NCBI RefSeq assembly: GCF_030272615.1
Contig: NC_081405.1
Location: forward strand, 308,986,014-309,050,013
DNA: 64,000 nucleotides
Source: Cryptomeria japonica
Taxonomy: Eukaryota > Streptophyta > Pinopsida > Cupressales > Cupressaceae
Reading direction: 5' to 3'
The notes below the pieces were generated by a model, which saw only the letters and a list, made by a program, of their open reading frames with translations, was not told where the DNA came from and did no database searches. The first letter of the stretch is position 1. Every line of letters begins with the position of its first letter. The position numbers were made by a program, and so were the translations under genes. Shown one piece after another: positions 23,501 to 35,232 of the stretch.

Positions 23501-23596
23501 ATTATTCTAAATTTGATCTTTCAGACAGAGTTGCCAACCTTCATTCTGAACAAGGTACCTTACCATTTTTGGGGAACAAAGTGCACTGGTATTTCA

Positions 23597-23615
23597 ATCC
23601 CCAGCAGAGTCGCCA
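23597..23615 (-). other. Primer-binding site (tRNA-Arg type), copy A
   Basis: The minus strand reads TGGCGACTCTGCTGGGGAT, complementary to the 3' end (acceptor plus CCA) of plant tRNA-Arg. It stands six bases from the LTR end at 23,622. tRNA-Arg sites of this kind are typical of Tat/Ogre-type Gypsy elements. Confidence 0.8.
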
Positions 23616-24283
23616 AAAATCTGTTGGTAAAAAAATTTGTCACTGCGGTCGTTTATCTGAAACTGGCCCTATTTTCCCAATGAGCACTAATGAACGTTCC
23701 AACAGTTGGAGAGATTGTGGTAAAGCCACAATCTTCCTCTATGTTTGAGAGGGGCATCTCCCTTGTATGATAGGGGTATTTACTATTTTTGTGTACTTTT
23801 AACCTGAAAGTACATAAAGGAGAAAACATAGAACTTAAACAAGATTAATAACAAAAACCCTATTGGAAGACATACGAACACCAAGTAGGATTTCATAAAT
23901 GATAACAATTACAAAAAGGGGTCACCACCAAATATGTTAGTTGTGCAACAACAATGAAAGAAGTACAGTAAAGCTCGACACACAAAGAGATAGGTTGTAA
24001 TAGCACATGCAAGTCAAGATACCATGAAATGATGTGTTTGATCAATATATTTCACCAATACATAAAGGGATTACTAATTCAACATACGAGAAATTAGTAG
24101 CGATAACTCATGAATACACTCAAGACACACGTACTCAATGCATTCTTCATTATTATTTTTGAAAATATATAAATTCAAAAACCCTCTACTACAAAGGTAT
24201 GAACATAAAAATTTCTCATTTAGTTCCTGTATATAATTCTGTAGAGTTATCCCCCTATATAAGCATCCCCTTTACAATGCAAA

Positions 24284-24300
24284 AGCCTTGTATTTATAGG
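24284..24300 (-). promoter_or_regulatory. LTR promoter TATA box
   Basis: Minus-strand CCTATAAATACAAGGC. The same box is kept in LTR B (near 27,630) and LTR C (about 54,549-54,561, plus), which supports a functional LTR promoter in the family. Confidence 0.6.
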
Positions 24301-25040
24301 CTTGTAGGATAACTACCGTATAACCAACTTCAATCCTAGGTTAATAACTAACTCTTTTCTATGTAAATTTCAATGGCTTTGTAACTTACACTTTTATGTG
24401 TAGAAGAGGTCAGCTTTCTAACCTTTGGTTACGATAAGTAACATAAGTCAATTTTTACAAAAAAAATTTCAAACCCATTACATTAAAGAAATAATTTGTT
24501 TTTTAATTTTGTCGAGGTGGCCTCCATCTTCATTTGCTTCATTTGAGATCATAATCATCTCACCATCTGGCCCATAGGTTGATATCTTGATCATAGAAAT
24601 TAATTTTTTTTTTTAAAAATCACATCTTCTAGAGTAGTTGCAATGATAACACCTGACGAAATGCCTCTAAATTTATGCTTTGATGAATCTCCATTTAAAG
24701 GTTTTGGAATTCAGCATTACATTTGTCAATTGCAGTTGCATTCTACCAAATAATAATCATGTACATTATGTTAAACAATTCATGTGCAATGTCAATGCTT
24801 CCATGATCTGCAATCATGTGGAATTTGGCCTTCACGACGAGATATGTTCTCATGATTTGCATACAAGTCTACCAAAGGGGATGTAAATACCACAGCTGAA
24901 AAAATTCCTCTATCCTTTACGCTTTGATGAATGTCCATAACCCATTCTTTCTATTTCATTTTTGTTGTGCATGTGTACGAGGGTGTTTGAAATTGCAGTG
25001 TCTGTCAAAACATGTTCATTTAATATCATGGACTGCCACA

Positions 25041-25041
<1 letters not shown>

Positions 25042-25086
<45 letters not shown>
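25042..25086. repeat. (TA)n microsatellite
   Basis: About 21 TA units; the matching place in LTR B (28,357-28,367) has about 5. A length change since the two LTRs diverged. Confidence 0.9.
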
Positions 25087-25089
<3 letters not shown>

Positions 25090-26280
25090 TGGGTATCAAG
25101 AAAAGATATCCAAATAAACACCATAGCTTTAATTAACATCTTGGTAATAAGGTTTAGAGAATCTACAAGATAGCCATCACGACAATAAAGGCCAACCATG
25201 AACACAAAACAAAGCTTACAATGTTAAAATATATTCCAGAGTGCTTCATTGATTCAAAGATTTTGAAAGCTTCCATGCAAAATCTATTTTTTGCATATTC
25301 TGAAATCCTTTTGTTTCATTCATGAGGTGACGTCTCTCTTGAAGCATTATGGTAAACAGTTCAGGGGTTCTGTCTATGCTTCCATATTCTTCATACTATG
25401 CAATGCCATGAGACTGCATTTCATTTCAGCATTTTTTTATATCTCTTATGGAGAAGGTTAAGAATGCTCCAAAACAAAGAATTTATAACCTTCTTGAAAA
25501 ACAGGGCCCACTAAAGGTTAGGAAATAAGGTTAGAAATGCTCCATTTTGGAGCATTCGTAACCTTTTTTTTCTTTTTTTCTTTTGAGGTTAGAAATATGG
25601 GTTCAAAATGCTCGAAAACATAGCATCTTTAACCTTCTGTTACAAACACTATGATCTTCACCTCAAAAACCATCCACCATCAACGTGAAACAGAGGAGAA
25701 ATGGAAAATAAATTTTTAGACAACTTATACCTCCTTAAATGACCTCAAATATTAAAATAATTTAAAATATTAAATTATTTATTTGAACAATAATTTAAAT
25801 ATTAAAAATTTAATGTGCAAACTTAGGAAAAATGGCAATAACTTTCAAATGGTAAGGAATTAAGCTCTAAAATTTGAAAAACATATTGATGGTAGGGAAA
25901 TGAGAAAATAAAATAATTTATTCCTCATTACAATACCTACGATGAGATATTTTAATCATGTTTGGGCGAGGGACATCAAAATTTGAAAGTTTAAAATATG
26001 ACAAACTGTGAACTGGGTTCAAGCAAAAATTGGCCACATGACACAAAATGTTGCTTAGGACATGTTTATTAAATGATTTCCCTCAATTATTTGTAATTTT
26101 CAAAACTCATCCATTTTTCAATATTGTGACTGGCAACAACTATGGATCACGTGCTCACTCATTACGCATAAACACCCACTGGACCCTCATTCAACATTGA
26201 GAATGATTTAAAGTTAAAATTTTAGCTATGCCAAATATGGGGGCAACAATTGGCTTTTACTGGGGACAAGGACTGCAAAA

Positions 26281-26346
26281 GGATGCAGGATGAACCCAAA
26301 ATCTTTGGTTCACAGGCTAGTGCACTATCCATTGGGCAACAGAGTC
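26281..26346 (-). other. tRNA-Arg-like relic
   Basis: The minus strand from 26,346 reads GACTCTGTTGCCCAATGG, then GATAGTGCACTAGCC, an anticodon-arm-like part, and GATTTTGGGTTCATCC. It follows plant tRNA-Arg closely in the acceptor 5' strand, A box and B box, but the 3' acceptor strand is lost and the T-arm is altered. It is not a working tRNA gene. It lies 32 bases upstream of LTR A in the same orientation. A SINE head or a primer-derived copy are alternatives. Confidence 0.5.
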
Positions 26347-26850
26347 AGAGAGGAAGCAACATAGGGAAAGCTGGAGAAACCAGACAAAAACAAAAAATGT
26401 AATGAACACAACAAAAATTCTAACTAAAGTATGTACATAGTAGGAAAAGCCTACCGAAAACTTCTCTAAGATGTTCATACAAAACCATTCACAGTCTGAG
26501 AAAACTAGGCACCTTTGTGGAAGAGTTACGTACATCCATGTGACACCTGTAATCTCAGTAGGTTGGCAAGATCAACATGTATAAGATGAGAAATATCTTT
26601 GAGCAATGAACCAAACAACCATCTCTCATCATAAATCTGCAAGCTCTCTTGAAAGATTTAGGTAACACTTTGAACATTATTGGCAATTTATGGAATATTC
26701 TCAAGCATACCCATATCCTCTATCTGAAGATCCCTCTGATAGTCTGGCTTGCAATAAATTAATTCACAAATTGGACAACCTTCATATAATCTATAATGTG
26801 AAGAAACTTGAGTACACACAACCATCGAATCCTCTTCTTGAGTACCAAAC
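26347..26850 (-). other. Internal remnant between LTR A and LTR B
   Basis: About 500 bases between the tRNA-like relic and the leader of copy B. The leader (26,850-26,966) matches that of copy A up to the MVWY start, then the two diverge at once: no FYxGxKLDP repeats are present here. Nothing else was recognised; the internal part of this copy is deleted or replaced. Confidence 0.5.
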
Positions 26851-26947
26851 CATTATTCTAAATTCAATCTTTCAGGCAGATTCACCAACCTTCATTCTGA
26901 ATAAGGTAGCTTACAATTTCTAAGGAACAAAGCGCACTGGTATTTTG

Positions 26948-26966
26948 ATCCCCAGCAGAGTCGCCA
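26948..26966 (-). other. Primer-binding site (tRNA-Arg type), copy B
   Basis: Minus strand TGGCGACTCTGCTGGGGAT, identical to copy A, six bases from the LTR end at 26,973. Confidence 0.8.
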
Positions 26967-26972
26967 AAAATT

Positions 26973-29520
26973 TGTTGGCAAACAGATTTGTCACTACGAT
27001 TGTTTTTTCTGAAACTGACCCTATTTGCCCAATGAGCAGTAACTGACATTCCAACAATTGGAGAGATCATGGTAAAACCACAATCTTCCTCTACGTTTGA
27101 GAGGGGCTGCTCCCTCGTATTATAAGGGTATTTATGATTTTTGTGTACTTTTAACTAGAAAGTACATAAAGGAGAAAACATATAACTTAAACAAGATTAA
27201 TAACAGAAACCCTACTGGAAGACATATGAACACCAAGTAGGATTCCATAAATGATAACAACTACAAAAAGGGGTCAATAGGTTAGTCATGCAATGACAAT
27301 GAAAGAAGTATAATAAACCTCGACAGACAAAGAGATAGGTTGTACTAGCACATGCAAGTCAAGATACCATGAAATTATGTGTTTCACCAATACATAAAGG
27401 GATTACTAATTCAACATATGAGAAATTAGTAACGATAACTCATGAATACATTCAAGACACACGTACTCAATGCATTCTTCATCATTCTGTTTGAATATAT
27501 ACAAGTTCAAAAACCCTCTAGTACAAAGGTTTTAACATCAAAAGTTCCCATTTCATTCCTCTATAAAATTCTGCAAAGTTTTCCCCCTCTGTAAGTGTCC
27601 CCTTTACAATGCAAGAACCTTGTATTTATAGGATTGTAGGATAACTACCTTATAAACAACTTCAATCCTTGGTTAATAACTAATTGTTTTCTGCGTAAAT
27701 ATCAATGACCTAGTAACTTACACTTTTATGCGCAGAAGAACTCAACTTTCTAACCTTTGGTTACGATAAGTGACATAAGTCACTTTTTACAAAAAGAATT
27801 TGAAACCCATTATATTGAAGAAATAATTTGTGTGTTGATTTTGTTGAGGTGGCCTCCATATTCATTTGCTTCATTTGATCTCGTAATAATCTCACCATCT
27901 GGCCCATAGGTTGATATCTTAATCATAAAAATTAAAAAATAAATCACATCTTCTAGAGTAGTTGCAATGATAACACCTGACGAAATACTTCTATCTTTAT
28001 GCTTTGATGAATCTCCATTTAAAGGTTTTGGAATTTGGCCTTACATCTCTCAAGTGCACTTGCATTCTATCAAATAATTTTCATCTACGTTATGTCAAAT
28101 AGTTCACGTCCAATGTCGATGCTTCCATGATTTGCAATCATGCAGAATTTGGCCTTCACGTTAGGCTATGTTCTCACGATTTGCATACAAGTCTACCAAA
28201 GCCGCTTCAACTACCACAACTGACAAAATTCCTCTATCCTTTATGCTTTGATGAATTTCCATAACCTTTTCTTTCTATTTCTTTTTTGTACGAGGGTGTT
28301 TGAAATTGTAGTGTCTGTCAAAACTTGTTCATTTAATATCATGGACTGCCACCTTCATATATATATTGTGGGTATCAAGAAAATATATCCAAACGAACAC
28401 CATAGCTTTAATTAACATCTTGGTAATAAGGTTTAGAGCATCCACAAGATAACCATCATGAGCATAAAGGCCAACCATGAACACCAAACAAAGCTTACGA
28501 TGTTAAAATATATTCCAGATTGCTTCATTAATTCAAAGATTTTGAAAGCTTCCATGCAAAATCCATTTTTGCACATTCTAAAATCCTTTTGTTTCATTCA
28601 TGAGGTGATGTCTCTCTTGAAGCATTCTGGTAAACAGTTCATGGTCTATGTCTGTTGTTCCATATTCTTCATATTGTGTAATACCATGAGACTGCATTTT
28701 ATTTGAGCATTTTTTTATATCTCTTATGGAGAAGGTTATGAATGTGCCAAAACGGAGAATTTCTAACGTTCTTGACAAAGAGGGCCCACACAAGGTTAGG
28801 AAATAAGGTTAGAAATGCTCCATTTTGGAGCATTCTTAACCTTTTTTTTTCTTTTTTTCTTTTGAGGTTAGAAATATGGGTAAAAAATACTCAAAAATGG
28901 ATCATCTTTAACCTTCTCTTACAAACACTATTATCTTGACCTCAAAAACCATTGACCATGGAGGCGAAATAGAGGAGAAATTGAAAAGAAATTTTTAGAC
29001 AACTTATACCTCCTTTAATGACCTGAAATATTAAAATAATTTAAAATATTAAATTATTTATATGAAAAATAATTTAAATATTATAAATTTAATGTGCAAA
29101 TTTAGGAAAAATGGCCATAACTTTCAAACAGTAAGGAATTAAACTTTGAAATTTTAAAAAAATATTGATGGTAGGGAAATGAGAAAATACCGTAATTTAT
29201 TCCTCATGATGATACCTAGGATGAGAGATTTTAATCATTTTTGGGCGAGGGACATCAAAATTTGAAAGTTTCAAGTATGACAAACTATGAACTGGGTTCA
29301 AGCAAAAATTGGCCACATGACACAGAATGATTCTTAGGACATGTCTGTTAACTAATTTCCCTTAATTATTTTTAATTTTAAAAAATCATCCATTTTTCAA
29401 TATTTTGACTAGCAATGACCTTGGATCACGTGCTCACTCATTACGCATAAACACCCATTGGATCCTCATTGAACTTTGAGATTGATTTAAAGTTCAAATT
29501 TTAGTTATGCCAAATATGTG
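26973..29520 (-). repeat. Long LTR B of a tRNA-Arg-primed element
   Basis: Aligns with LTR A throughout. The left end (minus-strand 3' end) is CCAACA as in copy A. The right end differs: where LTR A reads TGTTGCCCCC on the minus strand, this copy reads TATTTCCCA, so the last bases are mutated or replaced at the junction with the next unit. By eye about one base in ten differs from LTR A in stretches I aligned, so it is old. Confidence 0.72.
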
Positions 29521-29913
29521 GGAAATAGGTCATAATCATGTTATCATGTTAATTGGACATTGTCAATCCTAATTGATATCTAATTAGGGTTTTACCCTCG
29601 ATCTCTATCATTTTCAATCATCTTTGACTAATTATCAATATTTTCAATCCTTTTGGATCCCTTGTCATTTGTCAATTGTCGATCCCTTATCAATTTGCGA
29701 CTGGTTTGTCATTGATCTTTGTTAATCAATATTGACTCTTTATCAATCATCAAGTCTTCATCATTTAATCATGATCCATCCGATATCAATTGATTTAGTC
29801 TTGTGATGACCTAATTGATATCCTTTCATTTATAATCTATCTCCTAGGGTTTTGTGATTTAATCATTTAATCCTAATTAACATTCCCCTCTAGGTTAAAT
29901 AAGTGAATTTATT

Positions 29914-29930
29914 TATCCTAGGTCTCTCTT
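29914..29930. repeat. SINE target-site duplication, left
   Basis: TATCCTAGGTCTCTCTT, identical to 30,207-30,223. Confidence 0.92.
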
Positions 29931-30206
29931 TTTTTTTTTTGATTGGTAATTGGCTGAAGCCTGAATAGCTTTTGACTAGAGCTATGAACTAGTGGGGACA
30001 CAGTAGGGGGCCCCATCCCCATTACATATCTTTGAATTATTATTATTATTATGTTTTATTAGATTGACCCCAAGACCTTCCCCATCCTATGGAAGGCCAA
30101 GAGTCACGGTTTAGAATTCCACTTCAGATGTCCCTATTGGGAATTGAACTTGGGTCTCCACAGTGAGAACCCAGTGTTTTAACCAATTAAGCTCAACCCC
30201 TTGGAC
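29931..30206 (-). mobile_element. tRNA-derived SINE with perfect target duplication
   Basis: A 276-base element. The 5' end (minus strand, 30,206) leads to an A-box-like TGAGCTTAATTGG (about 30,195-30,183) and, about 33 bases on, a B-box-like AGTTCAATTCC (30,150-30,140). This is the internal RNA polymerase III promoter of tRNA-derived SINEs. It ends in poly(A) (T10 at 29,931-29,940 on plus). Both sides carry the same 17-base target duplication. The body contains a short TAA-type repeat near 30,040. SINEs borrow LINE machinery. Family not identified. Confidence 0.88.
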
Positions 30207-30223
30207 TATCCTAGGTCTCTCTT
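30207..30223. repeat. SINE target-site duplication, right
   Basis: TATCCTAGGTCTCTCTT, identical to 29,914-29,930. A perfect 17-base copy marks a comparatively young insertion. Confidence 0.92.
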
Positions 30224-31157
30224 GTAACAATTAAATATCTCATTTAATTGGCTAATTATGTTCCATTTGTGAATTAATTAATAAATAAGAATTTATTAAT
30301 TAAGGTCACCTAATTTCCTCATTTCAAATTTCCTAATTCATTCATTTCTCTTTTCCACCTATTTTGTAATTTTTGAATTTAATTTACAACTAATTATCCC
30401 TCTCTAGTTTCCCCTATTTTTGTGCTTCCTTTATCATAAGATGGAAGCACAATTCTCTCATTCACCATAATTGTTGACATAGCAACATGTCATAGCTCTT
30501 GACATAGTAACTTGTCCTCACAACTTGCATGGGAAATCTGTCATAGTCATGACATAGAAGGTGTCACATCCCTTCCCTTTTCGAATCATTGTGCCCATTT
30601 TGAATGAAATTTCTTTTCTCATCCTCTTTTATACTAATTTCATCCTTTCATAAATTTGTCTATAAATTGGTCTCTCTCATCATTGATTTTCAACCATATT
30701 TTCGAGTATCCTTATGTTTTTTTTTCACTTTGCAATCTTGCTTCCATCACACTTGCAACCTTGTAGGTGATATCCACACAAGTCCCATTTGAAGGAGAAA
30801 GAAAGCCAATGCAGAATTACAGAGGAGATTTCTACATTTGTAAAGGTTTGCATTTGGTTTAATTATCTTGTCTTCATAGCTTTATTTAGTGTATTAGGAC
30901 ATTTTTCATTTGAATTTAGCTTTATGGTTAGCTAATGTTTATTGCTTTGATGTTTTCTCAAATTCCTATCTAGAGTACTTATGCTCTAACAGTTAATATA
31001 TTCCACCTTCGAGACTTATGTCTCATGAACAATGCAACTTCAAGTAAATTAAATCTATGTACATTGGATATGATATCTGAACTGAGTTTCCATCAATGAA
31101 AACTCTTAAGCACCTCTCATGCATCAACTTCCACTAGGACAATGTCTCTTGCTAACA

Positions 31158-31171
31158 ATCTCCCCCTTTGG
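31158..31171 (-). other. Polypurine tract of the old pol-less element
   Basis: Minus strand AAAGGGGGAGAT, directly before an LTR-like TGTTAGCAAG. The same tract stands before the 3' LTR of the complete Copia element (52,590-52,601) and nearly the same in the younger pol-less element (39,456-39,467). Plus-strand DNA synthesis would start here. Confidence 0.75.
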
Positions 31172-31399
31172 AATTGATGGCAACACTATGAGAAATGGAC
31201 TGTAAACTCAAGACTGCAAAACTTCAAAACTCTCTAAAACTCAACAAGACTTAACAAGCTCAATAAACTCTGCCTAAGGATTAGCACCATTTTTCACTTC
31301 TCACTCTCCCCCTTTGACAAAAATGCCAAAGATAAGAATCTGCCAAATTTTATATACATGGATATATACACTGACTTACAAAAATTTGAAGATATCAGG

Positions 31400-33190
31400 A
31401 AAAATTGTCTTTTAGGTTCAACAAGTGGTTATCCCAACCCTTCTTTAAACTCTCCAAAATACTAATCATACCACTGAAAAGATAGGCATGCATCTTTGCT
31501 ACTCTTCTATCTACTGAAAACCCTTTTGTTTAGAGCATCCTTTGCATCTTGCATGCTACTCATTAGTGAATCTATTTGGGGAGTGATAAGGCTTCTTACC
31601 TCTCCCACTCTACCCAAAAATATGTCTTTTTCTTGGTTTACACTCTGAATCCTATCTAGTATACTCATAACTTGACCTTCAAAATTGCTAGTTGGATCTA
31701 ATTGAGGTGCACAAGATTAAGATATGCTAGCAATTTGGCCTTCACATTCTCTTATTTTCTTGTCAATGTCAATGGTTAACTTTGGCAAAATTAGACATGA
31801 CTTGTATATTTGGCTACCTTCATGTAATGCATCTTGAATTATCTTCATAGCAGTTATCAAACTTACCCTATCTCCTTCATTCATCTTCAAAAATGTTTTC
31901 AGTCTCATAGCATTAAACTAGGTCAAAACTCTAGCATCGACTGCTATCTCTATAGACACAAAATGAGATTCTACTACATTCAACATACTTCTAAACTTAG
32001 CAGAGGGAGTATTAGTTATAACCGGTTTAAATGATGGCAAAATTTTCTCCAATACATCTACCAATGGAATATTAGATCATATCTTTATATGTGGTGTGGA
32101 ACTTGAGTAATTCCTTACTGGCTTTTTCTTCTACAAGAGTTTCGAGCTTCAATGCTTGAATAGGAGATAGAGAACTAAGGTCAATAGGCCCTTGAGAAAA
32201 ATCATCAGAATAGGTGATAACCTATTTTCCCTTGTCAGTGTCTCTTGCCACTATCATTAGAGCCTGATCATCCTTCTCTTCTCCTTTCTCTTTCTTTGTC
32301 ATCTCCGCACTTACATATTTTTCACCCTTCATAGCTTCAACATCTCCCTTTTCTTCATCCACTTTACCAATCTCCTTCACTGCCTTTGTTGAATCAATCT
32401 CTATCATTACAAGACCTTGTTCAGCTTCATCATAGGTGTCAACCTTAGTAGTATTAGTGGTTTGTTCAGTTGTTTGTACTACTATCTTGGCTTTCTTAGT
32501 TGATTGATCTTTCTTCTCATCAGGAACGGTTGTATACACTTTTGAAATGGATGTATCCTATGACTTCTCTTTCGGCTGAGTGTCATCATGTGCCAGATTA
32601 ACATCATATCTATTCTCTTTCAAAAATTGTCTTAAAATTGCTTTGGTTTCTTTAGTTACTTCATCTATTTTACCAAGCATCATTTTATTGACTCTCTTCT
32701 TGCTTTTGAATCTATCCTTACCAAAATTTAACAATCTATCAACTTTAGCTTTAGAGATTATAGAACTTAAATTTACTAATACATATTCCTTTCTCCTTTC
32801 ATCTTCCAAACTAGTTGTATGTCTCCTTGCATCCAAAATATCATACAATCCCTTTGGAATCATAGATGACAACTCTATCAAGGCTTTTCTATAAACATTC
32901 ATATATTGTACAACTACTTATTCTATAGCCCTTTGATCATTACCATCACAATTTTCATAATATACAAGTGCATTCTTCAGATTAACTTCCTTTATAACTT
33001 CATAAACTGTTTCACTTATTGGGGGCACAATACTATAAGTAGCTTCACTTTTTCCAGATTTCAAAGCTTCATCCAATTCATTTTTTTTCTTGCTTGCTCT
33101 GGCTCTACCAAATGGCGCAACTTATATCCTTAGTTTCTTGGTTGATTGGCCTCCACTAGATTGAGGCTTCCTCACTTCCCTATCATAGGT
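31400..33190 (-). pseudogene. C-terminal part of unknown ORF, old element
   Basis: Pieces 32,558-32,902 (MNVYRKALIELSSMIPKG, SIISKAKVDRLLNFGKDRF, ETKAILRQFLKENRYD), 32,222-32,539 (a Lys/Glu/Thr-rich low-complexity stretch such as VDEEKGDVEAMKGEKY) and 31,717-31,908 (helical, KTFLKMNEGDRVSLITAMK). The order (globular part, acidic/Thr-rich linker, helical end with SLM-x-SMQDA near 31,560) parallels 37,544-39,115 of the younger element. Several stops. Function unknown. Confidence 0.55.
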
Positions 33191-33193
33191 AGT

Positions 33194-34389
33194 TGTTACT
33201 ACTTATCAAATTTCCATTAGTTTCATATCCAAAGTCATACTATATTCTAGTCGGTTAGTATTACTGAATCATACAGTTGGTACACACAAAGAAGTCGATA
33301 TGAACAGTCTAGTCAGTTACTAAAGAAAGTAGTCACAGAACATACTATTCACCGAGCTGTTTACCAAGTAAAGTTTCATGGCTATCGAGTGGTAAAGTTA
33401 ACTCACCATGTTGACATTCACCAAGTGAAATGTTTTACCAGATACATTGAACCTAGACATGCACATGAAAATGTGTTACAAGATCGAGGCACATCTAACC
33501 ATTTTTGCATTGGAAATTGCACTATGAGATTGTGTATGATTACAAGGCCAATCTAACCTATGAGATATTTTGTTTAGTTATTCATTCGAAGAATCTCTTT
33601 GTAAGATTGAAGCAATGAATCAGATCACCATTGTAAGAGATCTTTATATACATCATGATTTTAGGGTTAGAAAGATGAGATGATATGATGTGATATGAGA
33701 TGCAATGAGATAGCAGTGTGTATGCATGAAGGAAGAATGTTATAGAGACACAGAGAGGTCACCGAGAAAGTTATCAGTGAACAGTCAAAGAATAGAGTAA
33801 ACAGAAGGGTTTACCGAGTTTCATTATGGGTTACCAAGGTATGCTACAAGATAGGTAATCTTATTCAGAGCACATAGAATCTGCTTTAGCGTTTCAGATG
33901 TAAAGTTGCAGATATTTGTAATGATTATATTGTAATATTTTGAAGTTGTAAGAGAAACCTTTAATAGGGTAAAAGACTCTAACCAAGTCTATAAATTGTA
34001 AATCCTTTAACCAGGTGCTACACTTATATAGTGTTGTAAAAATCCTTTAGTAAGGTAGATCTAACTAATCTTAATACTCCTAACAGGGTAAGCTATCAGA
34101 AATAGCTAAATGTAGCTCTAACCGAGCATTCTTTATTATTGCAGTAGTGAAGTTGTGGGTGCCATCCCCACCGCAGTTTTTATCTCTAACCAAGAGTTTA
34201 TGCGTGACCAAAATATATGTGTTATGGAGTGAATCATGTATGATTCTTATCTGTTGATTATAGTTTTATTTTATGTTACTGCACTATTTTGTTTATGCAT
34301 AACAGTAAGGTTATTATCAAGGAAAAGTTTTGGAGTACTGATTCACCCCTCCCCTCTTAGTACATTAGCTTTCTACATTGGGCCGAACA
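33194..34389 (+). repeat. 5' LTR of the pol-less element
   Basis: 1,196 bases, pair of 39,468-40,648. The first 230 bases differ from the partner at about 20 places and by a 15-base indel near 33,410; the remainder is closer. It contains the C-rich GATTCACCCCTCCCCTCTTAG signature at about 34,341-34,361 near its end. Confidence 0.93.
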
Positions 34390-34391
34390 AT

Positions 34392-34402
34392 TGGTATCAG
34401 AG
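34392..34402 (+). other. Primer-binding site (initiator tRNA-Met type)
   Basis: TGGTATCAGAG, two bases after the LTR end; complementary to the 3' end of initiator methionine tRNA. Confidence 0.88.
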
Positions 34403-34429
34403 ATTGAATCTTGGAAAAGGGTTTAACTA

Positions 34430-35232
34430 CCTAAAGAGAAAGATCTTAGCAAAGGAAGCCTACAAACAATCTCGGAGGATTGTACATCTTCAAGAAGAGC
34501 TAGATAATGCAAATCAAGTGATTGCAAACATGTAGAGGCAAATGCAAAAGTCTCTGAAAGTAAGGAGAATCATCAAAACAAGTTGGAAAAAGGAATAACA
34601 TCAAAAGGAAGAAGCCCATTTGATACTACTATGGAAATCAAGGTCATACTGCCAACATATGCTAGATCAGAAAAGGTAAGCAACCGAATATCTCTAAGTC
34701 CAATGGATATTGTTATAATTGCAATAAATATAGTCACATACCTAATCAATGTAGGACAAAGACTGTTAACAACCATCAGAAGGCAAAATTCAAAGGGTTA
34801 TGTAAAAAATGCAATAGATATGGACATAGTACCGAGAAGTGCTAGTTTAAGCAAAAGAACTACATGAAGTATCCACACCGAGCAAACACTGGAGGTTACC
34901 AAACTCACACAGATCCTTACCTACAATATGCAGCAGTACCATGGGATTACGATACAAGGATATGGTGCGAATGTTGTGGAAGATATGGACATATAAGTGC
35001 CAACTATTTTATAAGGTATGGGATGAACAACCAAAGATCATGGAGAAATCCCGGTATGGCATGTTTTCATTGTCACAAAGCTGAACATTTAGCTGGTGAT
35101 TGCAGAGATCAACCGAGAAGAGACACTGAGGAGATAAAAGAAAAATTCAAGATGATTTGGAAAAAGAAAGAAATTATGTCTGATGAAGAAAGCACCTTAC
35201 CTACTGAGTTAGGTGCACCTATTTCAAATTAG
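34430..35232 (+). pseudogene. Gag-like protein with four CCHC knuckles
   Basis: A first helical part (AYKQSRRIVHLQEELDNANQ, 34,466-34,525) looks like a coiled coil. Then four zinc knuckles: CYNCNKYSHIPNQC (34,711-34,752), CKKCNRYGHSTEKC (about 34,804-34,845), CECCGRYGHISANY (about 34,968-35,009; last Cys replaced by Tyr) and CFHCHKAEHLAGDC (about 35,063-35,104). The CX2CX4HX4C array is a nucleic-acid-binding nucleocapsid type, but retroelement Gags usually have one or two. Between the pieces are stops and a frame change (34,583-34,867 is another frame; 34,864-35,232 is open). It ends acidic (SDEESTLPTELG). Confidence 0.7.

Larger units (their letters stand above)
23622..26248 (-). repeat. Long LTR A of a tRNA-Arg-primed element
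   Basis: About 2.6 kb, ends TG...CA on the minus strand (TGTTGCCCCCATATTTGG at 26,248; CCAACA at 23,622). It aligns over its full length with 26,973-29,520. A TATA-like CTATAAATACAAGG lies near 24,300-24,285 (minus), giving a likely promoter about 650 bases before the primer site. A (TA)n tract at 25,042-25,086 is much longer here than in LTR B. Confidence 0.75.
29521..30991. repeat. LTR-like unit, possibly a solo LTR
   Basis: No coding sequence. The left part is crowded with ATCAAT-type words (29,600-29,830). A 13-bp inverted repeat (TTAATTAATAAAT and its complement) lies near 30,270-30,303. A TATA-like TATAAATTGG is at about 30,661. The right end ...GCTCTAACA at 30,991 would fit an LTR ending in CA. 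No matching target duplication or partner LTR was found, so the call is tentative. A SINE is inserted at 29,931-30,206. Confidence 0.4.

Noticed and set aside
26281-26346. Functional tRNA-Arg gene
   Set aside because: The 3' acceptor strand does not pair with the 5' strand and the T-arm is altered, so only a relic is claimed.
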